DNA from: Tetrahymena elliotti 4EA
Lineage: Eukaryota; Ciliophora; Oligohymenophorea; Hymenostomatida; Tetrahymenidae
Direction of reading: 5' to 3'
Assembly: GCA_000231825.2 (NCBI GenBank)
Contig: JH720377.1
Coordinates: forward strand, 1 to 64,000
DNA: 64,000 nt
Shown here: in pieces, positions 40,020-53,300 of the stretch
Position numbering within the stretch: position 1 is the first letter of the stretch
How the letters are laid out: every line of letters starts with the position of its first letter
Notes under the pieces: model-generated
What the model saw: the letters and a program-made list of their open reading frames with translations, nothing else
What the model was told of the DNA's origin: nothing
Database searches by the model: none
Made by a program: the position numbers and the translations under genes

Positions 40020-42734
40020 TCATTTGTCATTCCACTAAAAATTATTTATTTCATTATTTTATTCTTTGTTAATGATTTGATTTTTAAGTAGTGAGCTTCT
40101 TGATACATTGCTTTGCATTTGCTATTTTTAAGCAGGTTTATTTATTACAAAAGATTTAGATTTCATATTGGTTGTAGAATCTGCTGCATTTTTAAAGTTT
40201 ATTGTTCCTTCATTTTAACTCTTTATTTAAAAATTGTAATGTTTTAAATTAAAATAAAATAAATAAAAATATTTTACATGCTTCTGTTGCTAAGGCAGAT
40301 AAAAAGAATTTTAGATATGAAATTGTTAAAAGCTTCTATTTTTTACTTAAAATTCTTTTTATTTCATTTATCTTATCTAAGATTAATGGATTTAATAACT
40401 TTTGTTAAATGATTTGTCATCAAACTTTTCCAAGTATTTTGTGAAGGATATTTAAGAAACTGCTTGATTTTTATTAGTATTACTTTAACCTAAACGAGGT
40501 CTAAGATGACTTGATTATCTCAAAGGTTTATTTGAATTTGCAGCTATTTAAGATCTATCAATTTGATGAGATAAGTTTGATCTTTAAAGATCTGCTTAGT
40601 TATATTCTCTGTCAGTAATTTCATTACTATTTTATATATAGCTTTTTACTGAGTTATGCTTTGAAATATTTGACACAGCTGAAAAAGGTCTATGATGATT
40701 TTTAGCATAGTGTGATCTCTTAGATGTTGGTAGATTTGAATTATTTGTTTCGAAATTTGCACTACTGGTAAATGATTTGCTTCCTGCCATGTTGGCTCTA
40801 CTTTAACTTGGAGACATATTTTCTTCATTATGTTATTTGACTTTCTCCATATTAAGAGGCATTTTTAAAAGTTTTTTATTATCTTGGCTTTACTCTGTAA
40901 AATACACACTACTTCTAGCTTTTGCTTACTCTTCTTTTAAAAACTTCAGATATTCTGATTTAGATATTTTTTAGGTTTCGTCCTCTGATTACGAAGTAGG
41001 TATCCTGTCAACAAAATCTTCGTACTAACTTTCATTATTTTTAAAAGATTTATCTGTTTTATTATTTTCTGTTACCACAGATTTATAGAGCATAGCTTTA
41101 ATTATATTTAATAAAAGATAACTTAAAAAAAATAATAAACTAAAAAATACATGTTAATTATGATTCAAATTCTTCTGTTGCCAGTAAAATAGAGTGATAT
41201 TCTTCTCTTATTATATTATCCTGAAAATTTTTAATTTTGGTTAGTTCATTTTATCCTAAAATAGAACTGCTATCTTTGCTACTTGTTGTTTTTAGTAACT
41301 GCAATGCAGAATTTTTACTTTTAGCAAAACTATTTTTATTAATTGATAGATTAACTGAATCCTATTTATCAGATTTCGATTAACTTTTGCCTAGACGCTC
41401 ATGAAATTCTAATACACCCCATAAAAACAATAAGATTAATAAATAATTAACAAAAAATGTGTTTACTCCTAGCTATTTCCTGCATATGCTAAAAATTAAA
41501 AGTTTCAAAGTAAGGATTGCTAATTTTTTTCTATTTTCTTATGATATTCAAATAAGAATTAGGATCTTCAAACAGGTTTTCTATATTTTATACTTACCAG
41601 TTCAGTTTCTATTTTTTATTAAAAACATTTTTAGTTCTAATTTTACTTTATAAAATACCTTAACAAAATTCTTCAAGAAAGCTAAAAAATTCTTTGTTAA
41701 ATTATGCTGAGAACCTAGGTGATCTCTTGCATTCATGTATGAATTAAAATAAGATAAAAATGCCATTTCTAAATCATCACTTTTTTCATATTCTATACCT
41801 AAGTTGTGCAAGGCTAAACTTAAATTCTAGTGAGAATATAAGAACGACTAAGATTTTTTTCTTGTTTTTCCATCTATAATTTCTCTGACTAGCTTTTGAT
41901 TAGATTCATTAAATGATATAACAGATTGCTTGAAGAATTTTATTGCTTGTTCATTACTATTTATTTATATAACATTTTTATATTGGCTATTGTAAAAATT
42001 ATGTAATTCTTAAGAATTTATAATATAAAAAATCCTTTAAGTTACTCGTTTAATTTTGATAGCAAAGAACCTATGTTTAAATAAGTTAAACCTTTTAAAA
42101 ATGGTGATCCATGCTAGTTTGATATATTTAAGGCTTATTCAACTACTTAAAAAGCACTATGATCATCTCCAACACAACGAAAATAATGCCCTATAAAAAG
42201 CAAGCAAGTTATTCTTATATGATGAAATTAGCCATAATTATGAGGCTAAGTCAGATCATCCAAAAAAATTAAGAGTTCAATAGCATTTTCATATTCTTTT
42301 TAATGGAGTTATGTCTTAATTATCTGTAAAAGTTTGCTTAAGTAAAGCTAAGCAAACGACTCAAATAAATGGTTTTAAAAGTTTAATTTAACCTATTTTA
42401 ATACTATAAAAATAGCTTTAACTTCTCTTCTTAAAATTAATAGCATAAATCATAAATATATTTATACAAATAGCTTACTTTCTTTTATGCGCTCAATATT
42501 AGGAAGTATAATATTTTGCTAAATTGAAAGCAGACAGTTTTCTAAAGGTAGTTGATACTTTAGATTTATTTACTCCATTTCGTCCACATTTAAAAGTTAT
42601 GAATAGTTATTCATTAATAATTGAGTTTTATTGATCTTTATTGTCTCATTATTCATACTTAAATGTGCTTCAGCATTTTAATTATCACTTGATAAATTGC
42701 TTTCTTATATATGTTTAAAATCATGATCATCCAT
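40020..42734 (-). CDS. TPR-repeat protein (TPR protein 2), similar in plan to TPR protein 1
   Basis: The start is MDDHDFKHIQESNLSS at 42734. Intron 42393-42467 joins ERIKESKLF to VKLNFQNHLF, and a second GTAACT...CAATAG intron lies near 41997-42056. TPR-like helices follow: LYLSKLLQIIKTQLHQKEYE-NAIELLIFLDDL, RCVGDDHSAFQVVEQALNIS, FLKGLTYLNIGSLLSKLND, EQAIKFFKQSVISFNES. The last pair is ALHNLGIEYEKSDDLEMAFL with FNSYMNARDHLGSQHNLT, which lines up with the corresponding ELGIAYHNFA...EYLGDNHPLT pair of the gene at 30926-35920. The rest is hydrophilic and ends NNEIN-NFQWNDK at TGA 40020-40022. An intron near 41400-41650 and one or more near 40240-40400 are placed only roughly. Function unknown; a scaffold role is inferred from TPRs. 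It starts 1.3 kb away from the next gene and ends 280 bp from the CFAP97D-like start. Confidence 0.8.
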
Positions 42735-43998
42735 CTTTTTAGTACAATAAAATGCTTTGGCAAATAATTTTGAGATTTTTGGAAAATTAGTTGCAAATCT
42801 TATATTATTTAAGATAAGTAGAAGTTATAATAATCTCCTTAGTGAGCTTGTTTATTTTATTTAATTACTTTTATATAAATAACTTTCCTTTTATTTGTTA
42901 TTATTGTTTAAATTTTTTCTTTAATTACTAAGAATTGATAAACACAATAATTAATTAATCAAAATAAAAATCCTGTATTAATACCAAATATAAGTATTAA
43001 TAATTACTCGATATGTGTTAAAACTTTTCCATTTATTATAATAATCACATTGGCTGAGCTAAATTGGTTGTGTTTTTTTGAAAAAATAATAGTTAAAAAA
43101 ATAAAAGATAGTTTATAAATAAATAAAAAAAATTTTTATTTCCAAAAATAAAATTTTTCATTTTCAAGCATCTTAATTTAAGAGCCATGAAAATTAAATA
43201 TATTTTTAATACTATAACAATATATGAATAATTACTGAATGCCTGTAAAATAGCTCTGATTACCAAGATATAATTATTAATCTAATAATAAATTTATTGT
43301 TTTTTACAAAAAAATATCTTTAAATCTTTCAAAAAATACATTAATTGAAACTTCAAAAGATATTTCTGAATTGAAATCTATCATGAAAATCATGAAATTT
43401 TTACTAATATATTTACACCAAATTCAATAATTTACTCTAATTAAAAAGATAAATGATTTTCAAAAACTTTGAGTGAACAAAAATTTTAATTTATAATTTT
43501 TAATGATTAAATGGAAAATAAAATTTAATTTTGATCATAATAAGTTGAAAATTTGTAAAGTTCTTCTAGCATTTATTGATTAATTTATTGTGTAATGATA
43601 GATTTATTAAGAAAATTAATTTGCCAAATATCTTAAAAAAATTACAATTGAATAAAATCATTTAAAATTTATATCTTCAAAAAGTAAAAATGTAGGAAGC
43701 ATAAATGTTATTTAATAGAGAAAAGAAACTTTTTGATAATGTGATAATTTAAAAACTAAAAACATAAATTAAATACCTATTTGAAAAATTAATTATGAGA
43801 CAAAGCTTAGAATTAAGGAACAAAATAGTTATTTTAGTAAATATGAAAATTTTAAACTTTTTATGGATAATAATAAATTAATGTGAGTAATTGAAAGATT
43901 CTCTATATATTTATTAAAGGGATATTTATTGATAAGATAGTTTGTTGGTTTGTTGACTATTATTAATAGCCAATATTTTGTAGATAATTATAAACAGT
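42735..43998. other. AT-rich spacer
   Basis: Between TPR protein 2 and the unrecognised gene ending at 43999. No frame with coding composition, no RNA gene; only A/T runs. Confidence 0.5.
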
Positions 43999-46711
43999 TC
44001 AAATCTAAAATGATATTCTTTTCTAAAATTCTTATATGTAGTAGGTTAAATCGTCAGTTTGAATTGATTCAATTTTAACTTCGTTTGGGCTTTTTTCCAG
44101 AATAACAAAAATTTTATTATCGGCAGATTTACCAAAGTATATTTTAACATTGAACCTCAATGGCTTGAATAAAGCAAAGTCAAATTAAGAAGTAACTTCA
44201 AAGATATATTGAGGTTATTTATATCCTTTTTCTTATATGTTTATTATATCCATATCTTTTTTAGAAAAGTCGGTGATAAAATAGAATTTATCTAGTTGTT
44301 TGATAAATTAGAAGAGTTGTTTATAAAATGATTCTTCTGGGTTCTTAAAAAATTATTGAACTAAACTGTATATATTTGTGATATGTCTTATTTAGTTTTC
44401 AATTGGAATTAAGTCTATTTCTAAGTTATTTATTGATCTAAAAATTAATCTCATAAATGATGAAAAAAGATCATTAATTTTGTTATCATTCTACCTATAT
44501 AATATTTAGCAGGTAAGAACTTTACTTTTATCGTCGAATCTGTTTTTAATAGCCATACTGAAATCTAATTCATTTCTCTTTATTTCAACAGAAATCTGCT
44601 AATTTTAAAGATCTTCATTGACATGAAAATTAAAATAGGGCTAGTTTGTATTCAGAGATTAAATATTATTAGGATCTTTTCCAATTAGATTCATAAAATA
44701 AACCTGCCTTAAAATTTTCTAAATTTAACAAGAATAGTATTTCAAATTTTTATGGAAAATCTCTAACCTGTCATAGTCTGTGAATGAGAATTTTATAATA
44801 TGTATTGGGTGGGGCTTTCTTTAAAGTATACTACCAATTTGAGGGAATTCAGAGCTTTCAAACATTTTCAAGCTTTAATCCCTAGTTGGATTAAAAATAG
44901 CCTCAAGCTAACTAAAATATTTAGAATATAATTACTAAAGATTCTACCAATATCCAAATATGGATTAAGATATTTTTTCATCATGTTAATATTAGTTTTG
45001 GAATAGTTCCTATGTAACATTTATCTGCATAAGAATACTTCTTGTGTGGGTTTGAATTTCCTCTTTTTTAGATAGTTTTAATTTTAATTCAGCAAGTTAT
45101 TTCTCTATTATTTCTTTTTAACTTTTATTTTATTCAGCATTTGGATTTTACTAAAGGGCAAAATACTAATTCTAAAGAAATATTTAATGGTTTATACATT
45201 ATCCTATATGTTTGCATTCTTAGCAATCTTATGTTGTGAGAGTAATATTAAATGGCATTAATTTATAAATTAAGAAAGGGTTGCTTTAAATGTATAAATA
45301 TTAGTTTTTATATTTTTAAAATATTCTTTCAATATTCAAGGAAAGTGATTTATTTGATGGAATCGTTTTAAAGTTTCTTCTATAAAAAAAGAAATCCCAG
45401 CTATCATCCATAAAATATTTGCTTTCATTATTGATATCAAAGTACAGAATATGCAGTATCAAGCAGTGCTACTCTATCTGATTAATCATTTGATTCATCA
45501 CTTGTTCATTATAATTGTAAACTTAATTCATAAAAAAGTAATCTTCATCTTATTCTTATCTATTTTGCCTTGCTTGATCTCTATCTATTTTCTAAAAAAA
45601 TATTTATAGTGTAATAAAATTAACAGACTAAATTAATTACCTTTATTATTTATACTTGAAACATGCTATCATCTTAACTTCTCATATTTATTTCATTGAA
45701 TATATTAGTAAAAAGCATATTTGAGATCCTTTTTTATTAACAAAAAAGCAAATTAATTCAAATTAATTCTGCATTTATTTAATGCAGTTTTAAATTCTTT
45801 CATTAAGCAAATTATCTTTTTTAATCAAGTTAGTAATCAATCATAAAATTTTACCTTGCCTTAAAGGAATCGTAAATCTAAATTTAATGCTGAGAAGATG
45901 GCTTTTCAAAAAACTGCAGTTCTAAATCAATACATACCCAATAAAAATTTATACTTTTCACAATCGGATAATATCCTGCATTTCTTTTTTAATTTTTATA
46001 CAGAACATACATAAAAGTAATTTTATCAATTATTTTATTTAATATTATGTATGGGTTATTATCTTTAATCTCATTTTTACCAAGCAATATTTTTAAATGT
46101 TTACTATCTTAAAAAATATATTAAATTCCTTCTATAAGAAAATGATTCAACCTTTGTTCATTTTATTCTTTTCCTTACTCTTCCTCATTAAACTCTATCT
46201 CTATTACAAATGTCTCTCTTTCATCTTTTAATTGCATACTCTTTATAAATGAGTATTTATTTAGATATTAGTGCTGTTACTACTACATTTTAATCCTACT
46301 TAAATTCAGGTTATATTCTCTTAATATGCCCCTAATATAACGGCAAAAATTACTGGCCAGATATTCTACTATATTTTGCTAAAAGCTTATTTTTGATAAA
46401 CTACTACCCTTTCTAAATATTTGATTGTTTTCCTCTTTCCCTCAAATGTTTAAAAATTTAATATCTTTTTGTTAATTAATTACCAACATTCAAAAAAACT
46501 TAATTATTTCTATTGAAATTATACTGCTAAATAATGAACTAAAAATACTTTCTTTTTAATAAACTAATTTTCATTTATATGTATAACTTTTAATATTTTA
46601 TTACTACTACTAACAAATTTGTTAAATTCATACAAATCCTTGTTACAAACTCTCCAAAAGATATAATTTATTAATAATTTACTAATAAAAACAATATCAT
46701 TTAAATCTATC
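43999..46711 (-). CDS. Unrecognised protein, 5' end unresolved
   Basis: Long, well-behaved exons read continuously from about 46711 down to TGA 43999-44001, with introns near 46440-46460, 45730-45855 and 45603-45650. The upstream end at 46711 follows an intron acceptor, so at least one 5' exon is missing from this model and was not found. The protein is globular rather than low complexity: LINYIFWRVCNKDLYEFNKF, FQQNIVEYLASNFCRYIRGI, YPIVKSINFYWVCIDLELQF, FDINNESKYFMDDSWDFFFY, a cysteine cluster DCQECKHIGQC, a coiled stretch EIIEKQLAELKLKLSKKEE, and a beta-rich end FKPLRFNVKIYFGKSADNKI. I see no membrane segment and no domain I can name. Confidence 0.65.
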
Positions 46712-47387
46712 CTAATTAAAAAATAGGTTATTTAATTTATTCATTCATTAATTATAATCTACTTTTTAGTAGTTGTTTGCTAGACGAAACTTTGTCATAA
46801 TTTATTTTTTAAAACACGAAATACAAAATATTGATAATGGTATATTCTCTATACTATTTCAAATTTGTTTTAAGTGTAAAATTCAAATCAAATAAAAATC
46901 TTTCTAGATGCAAAAAATAAAGTCTATCAATAATTAAACATACCCTCATGTGAAAATTCTTATTTTCCTTCTTTTAATCACCAAAGACACTTTAAAAATA
47001 AAAACATATTCTAAGAATTTTATCTCATTTTTTTAAATAAAAATTAATAAAAATATCAATATAAAGGTAATTATTTTAAAATAAACCCCTTAAAAAAATT
47101 AAATAATCATTTTTCTAGACACTGATAATCCATGTCTATTAATAATTAAATATTTAATATTCTTATTTTTTGTAACAAAAGACACATTATTATAAAAAAT
47201 TATTTTATCTCATTTGTTAAGCTAAGAGTAGAGAATACTAATGTAAAAATTTTATTATGAACACTTTAAAATATAGATCTAAATAACTAATTTATTTTAA
47301 GATTTTATTAATTTATTTTGTTTAAAATGAAATGAATTTTTTTTTTAATTTTAAATTACCATATTTAATCTAAAAATTATTTTTTAT
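46712..47387. other. Spacer containing a diverged tandem duplication
   Basis: Between the unrecognised gene (its missing first exon may lie here) and the 3' end of the TmcB/PAS gene. Most of the interval is occupied by the two-copy repeat listed separately. Confidence 0.5.
46900..47219. repeat. Two diverged direct repeats, about 115-135 bp each
   Basis: Copy 1 (about 46900-47036) and copy 2 (about 47107-47219) share an ordered set of blocks on the plus strand: TTTCTAGA, then TCTAT-AATAATTAAA, TTCTTATTTT, AAAGACAC and TTTTATCTCATTT. Spacing between blocks differs by a few bases. Keeping five blocks in order in a region this A/T-rich argues for an old tandem duplication. Copies could be transcribed units, regulatory elements, or a fragment of a dispersed repeat. 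Confidence 0.55.
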
Positions 47388-50300
47388 TCAAGATTTATTG
47401 ATTTGTTTAAGCATTTAGATCATTACTTCTTCATGCTATTTATGAATTGGGATAAATGTAAGAGAGAAATTCAGTTTTGAGACTAATTCTATGATTTAGA
47501 GTCTAACTTTGCTATCAATAGCAAATAGCATGATTAAGAAAATTGAACAGAAAATTACATAGTATATTATTTCTGTTTTTCTAAGAGAGGTAGATGCATC
47601 ATATATATTTTAGTTAACTAACTCTAAAAAATCATCTAATGAAAGTAAAGGTATTTAAAATCCTTGTAAAACTAGCATTTCATTATCTTAGCTATTCATT
47701 TGGTCATACAATCTTTGCTTAATTACTAAATTATTTGAGTTTTAAAATGTGTTGATTATGTTATCAAAGTACTAGTTATATCTGGAGAGAAGACCAGATA
47801 GGCCAGAAGAGATGTATAATTTTCTGATTTAGTAATCTGCATCTTCAATATTAGTACAATATTTATCAGAAGTGTATATATTACATAAATCTGAACTAAA
47901 ATAATTATTTAAATCACTTTGAAAATTTGAATTGAAACTTCCTAAATTTTCTGTGTATGTCACAAATTAGTTTATATAATTTCTAATGATACTAACACTT
48001 TTTTAGGTAATTGAAATATAATTGGATGTTTAAAGATCTGGAAAATATTCATTTTAAGTCATCTCTTTAACTGACAATAAATTTGTAAATAATACAGCTG
48101 TGTTTGTTGCATAGATAAGTTAGGTAGTCTATTTTTACAATGTAATACTTGGGTTCATATTTTCACTTTTATTGTAGGATAATGTCAAAATAACAGTAAA
48201 TAATATTAGACACAATAGAAGAACAATTGTAGTCAATAGCTTAAATTTGGTAGTGCTTATTGATTAACCTTATATTCCTGATGAAAATTATAAATTAGAT
48301 TTAACTTTTCCTTAATTTTATTGTTATTGATATTATTTTTATTTTTTAGATTATTTTTTCTTATTGATTAGATTTTTTTCAGGTACTAAAAAAGATATTT
48401 CCTCTTTAGCCTTTCTATAATTTTACTGATACAAGATACTGCTAAAATCGATTTATAACCATTAGTTATTTTCTTTATTTAAACTAGACAAGCAGGTAGC
48501 TAATTTACTTATTTCATACTGAGTATCATTTAAATCGAGTTTAGTCACTAAAAAAACAATTTTTTCTTAGTATCTTGCCAATTAACATAAAAAGTACTAA
48601 GTAAATATAAATATGCAAATTAATAAAGACCCAATAAGAACTCCACAAATTATGTATCTTTTGCTTAAATTTGAATAGGTATCAAAAAAACTATCTGAAA
48701 ATGAAGATGTCAAAGCTTAAAAAGCTTCTAGAGTAAAAATAGAATTAGCAACTAAAAAGAAAAGTCCTTCTTTGGAAGAGCGATCTGTAGAAAAAGTAAG
48801 AGAAAGCAAGGCATTGAATGTTTTCATAATAAACTCCAAAGGTGAATTATCTATCTGGTAATGATATTCCCTTTTTAAATTTAAAAGATTATTTAATTTA
48901 TTTACTAAAAAAAAAACCTTACTGTCCACTATAGATAACTGTATTTATTGGCTACATGTCCTTACTAGAGAGATAAATTGAGTATAAAATTATATTCTAT
49001 TTTGCTTTTTTTACAAAATCCTCACCAAACTTTAAAATTTACTCTTTTAAATCTTAATAGTATTTTTAAGTGATTTCAGGACTATAAATTTGCCCATCAT
49101 CCATACTGTAAAGATTCATTCCTGTCACGAACTCTCTCACGTACAACTAATAGCTTGAACTAAATTTTTGAATTAATCCAAAGTCATCTATCAGCTTGTT
49201 AACATCTGCAATCATTATTATTGATACAGAAAAAAGCAAAAAGATAATTATTGTGAAACGTCCAACTATTTCATTTTAAAAAAATTAATTTTAAATAAAA
49301 TAAAATAAAAATGTCAAAGAAATTACTTAAAACTATATTTAAAAGACTTATAATTCTAGGATTCTTCTTAAAAGCTATTGACTGGATTACATCATTATCA
49401 ATTCCTTTTGTATTTGAAGAAAGAGTAGTTATCGATGGTTAATTTTTAACCAAGAATTTATTTTTTTTATTATTATCTTAATGTTCATTAAAGTTAGATT
49501 TTATCAAGTCTGAAACCTTTATTTTAGAGCCTTAAGTTTTTTCTTCTTTAGAAATTTCTGAGAATTAATGTTGAAGAACTTCGTTTAATTAGGACTGGGA
49601 TTAGTTGAATTTGAATACTGTATTTGATTTTAGATTGACTCTTTTCCCTATCTAAGATGTTTCCAATTACTTGTTTGCAGAATCACTCATATTGAAAGTA
49701 ATTGTATGCCTTTTTGGTAAATTTTTTGGTTTTCGAAGGCTATTTTGCTCAATTAAATTTATTTCACTGATATTTAAAAGACTTGATTGATTTTTGGCTA
49801 ATTTGATTGGTGACTCTTCAAATTATAATTATGATAGAGATGATCTGCCATTTTTATTACAAGAAATTTCGTTTTCAAATTAATTTATTTTATTAGCATC
49901 TTCTTCTTGGCCTTTCAGAGATTAAGTAGGAAACAATATTGCATGGGGAGTCTTAGGACTAATTAAATTATTTAAAGTGAAATATTTCTCTCTATTAGTT
50001 GGGCTTTATAAAGAATTGATAATCTATATCTAAAAATCACTCTAAGAGTTATTTATTCCATCATATTAATATTGAATTTAATTCTCTTCATCTTTAATTA
50101 TATCTTTTGCCATAAATTAACTAATACCTTATCTATCTTCTATGTCAGTCTTTCTAACAGAACTTTAATGGCTATCTGATTCAAAAGAATCTTCATTTTT
50201 TTAATTGCTAGCTAAAATTTTTTCTTAGTTAAAATATATCTGCTGTATACTTCCTAAAATAGTATTAGGATCATTTGTTTATTTATTTTATTCAACTGTA

Positions 50301-53300
50301 TTAACAACAACAGGTCTTATTAGTCTTTTTGAATGAGATCTGTCAGTTTCATCTACACGAAAAGTATCTTAACCCTTAGTGGTTTCTTATTCCTCTTAAA
50401 ATCTAACAAAACTAAGTAGTGGACTGGAGTTATGGTAAGGTAAAGCTGGTATTTATAATTAAGAAGGATTTTATATAAAGCTTTCCTACCTAATCCTAGA
50501 CTTCAAGCTTACAATTTCATTTTCTATGGCTTATGATTTTTGAGTTAGGCTGTTGCTCTAAGTAGACTAATCTTCAATTTTTAAAATTTAAATATCAAGC
50601 TAGCTTATATCATTAATTTCTAATAGATAATATCTTTAACATACTTAATCTAATTCATTTTCTATAAAAGTAAAATGCTTTTCAATCAAATTAAATTAAA
50701 TTAGCATCTTATTTAAACTATTTTAATCACCCCAAAACTTTTATTTCATATAAAATAAATTTAAAAAACCTAACAATTCATAAATATTTATTTACCTGCC
50801 TATTCTTTTCAAAGTACTCTTAAAATTTGTTAAAAAAATTTTATTCTTATAATTCCTGATTCTTTTCACCATGATTTAATTTATTAGATTTTCTATCTAA
50901 TAAAGTCTATGTTTGTTAATCTTTTCTTCTATTTTCTGCCAAATAGCTTTATATTTTTTGTAAATTAACAGGTAGAGTAACAATCGCTCTTTGGTTATGA
51001 AGTTAATTTTCATAGAAAAAATTGTTTTTCGAAAACTCGTCTATACTTTTAAGAGATTAAAAAGTCTTCATTTAGTGATTGTTTTATGTCTAAAAATATT
51101 AAAATAATGATGGTATAAGATAAAATATATTTATTTTATCAATAACTTATTCTAAATTAATTTTTTATCCACCATGGTTTTGCTATTTATTTAAAAAAAT
51201 TTTTAATTTTCATTCTCCTAAAAATAGTAGTTTACTTGTTTTAAAGTGTTGTTTTTCATATTCTTGGCAACATCAAAGATTGAGCCATAGAGCTGCTCAG
51301 TAATGCCTTAAATAAATCCATATGAGTCAAGAAGGATGTATTCATTTAGGTTATCATATTTTTAAATACAACTGTTCAACACAAAGTCATCCTTAATTGT
51401 ATTAATATAATCCAATTTTATATTAACAGGAAAAATGAACCCCATTTTATTGATCGAGTAAGTGTGGAGATTTTTATTGATATATGGTGAATATCCTTTC
51501 AGGAAAAGATTATTCATTAAATAAGGATGGAATTTGTTAATAAATCCTGGAATGATGTCACTAAGAGTTTAGATTCTTTACTCTTCTTGTTTTTTGTAAC
51601 CAAAAAAACTGGTAATCTTATCTCTGTTTTAATTTAATATCTTTCCTTTTTATTTGAGAAAGCTTGCTTGTATGGTTACTATATTACCTTTGATTATATC
51701 AGTGTTGTTGATAATTTCTGTGTTACTACAAGCATCTCTTTTTACCAATTCTGCAGCTTTGAGTTCATACTAAATAGATTGCTTAATTTGGTTGTTGACA
51801 TATGCCTTATAAATAGCTACTATCTATATTTAAAATATTTAGCTATAAATTTAGATTTGAGAATAAAAAATTTAAAGCAAATTTAGAAATTGAATTAAAT
51901 AAATTTAGACCAATCGTAATCTCTATGTTGATATTTATTCAATTGAAAATAAAAATAATTACCTTTAATAAAGTGTAGTTATTCATCAAATTAAATTAAT
52001 TTTTAAAACTATTTATCAAAAGCTTTTTTTAGATAGTCTTAGATATTTCATTGCATTACTAGCTAAGTTGCTACATTTCTAATGAAATTTCATTTATTGA
52101 CAACTTTGCTGATTTTATTTTTTCCCAAAAATTTATTTTATTTGAAATAAAATCCTTTAACATGGGAAGTATTTATTCCTAGACTTTTTCCTAAAAAACT
52201 ATTTGCTTAAAATCCTTCCTCATATTAAATTAATTTTAATCCTCACTTAGCTATTCTCTTTAGATTCTTTCTTCTATCATTTATTCAATACGCTTCTCTA
52301 ACAAATCGCAAATAGATTGAAAATAAATACTCTTACTTTTTCTTTAATTAATTATTGTTTTTAAGAGCATGTAAGCTTGAATAGGGTTTTTTAAATATTT
52401 TGCAACAAAGGAAATATATTTTAAAGAAATATGTTCTATCTCCTTTTTATTATTAGTTAACTATTTTTGTTGTAAGCTCCACTAAAAAATACTGTCAATC
52501 AATTATATAATTGATTCATGCTGGACCGCATTTTTATTATTTTTGAGATCAATTGTCTTGCAGTAGCAACTGCTAAAGTTACAATTCATTTGATGAAATT
52601 AAACAATTTCTAACAATTTGTATTTAGCATGAGAATCACTCTATGAAATAGAGCTTAACCGAAAGATTTCCTCCAGATAAAAATCCAAATGATGGTAAGT
52701 CCTATTTTAAATTGAAATAAATTAAAAAAGACCATAAATAATGGTCAAAAATATTCAGCGAATTTCAAAGTTAATTTTCTAAAAATACCAAAATTTTATT
52801 TTCTATTTTCTATTTTTATACAAAAAAAATTATTTTTAAGATTTTTGTTTCTTTTGGGTTCATGATAGTGTTCATAACTAAAAATTTGTGTTTGCATTTA
52901 TCAAATTTTTTATGATTTAAAGGTTAGTTAAAAAATGTAAGTAAAAAATTAGATATTCCTTGATAAAAACAGGTCATTAGCGAGTTTACTTTCTTTGAAA
53001 ATAAATTAAAAATTTATTGGTAAATTAGAAAAGAAAATAAACTAAAAAACAAGAAATATAATAATTAATCTAAAGAGACTTACTGGGTTTTAACGAAATC
53101 TGAACATACTTTAACAAAATTAAATGTAAAAATAGACTAAATTGCTTGAATAAAAAAAAATACCTTCCAAAAGTGATTGAATTCATTTTAATAATACTCT
53201 CATATTTGTAAAACCATAATACAAGCGAGAAAGCGGATGCAAGGGATCCAATAATAGCCATTTAGTAAAGCATATCATCATCCCTTTAATCTGGATTATA

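Noticed and set aside
48900..49000. Possible frameshift in the T10 run of the TmcB/PAS gene near 48907-48916
   Set aside because: A normal GTAAGG...AAAAAG intron of about 50 nt joins the two frames (YSGQ to EYHYQIDNS), so no frameshift is needed.
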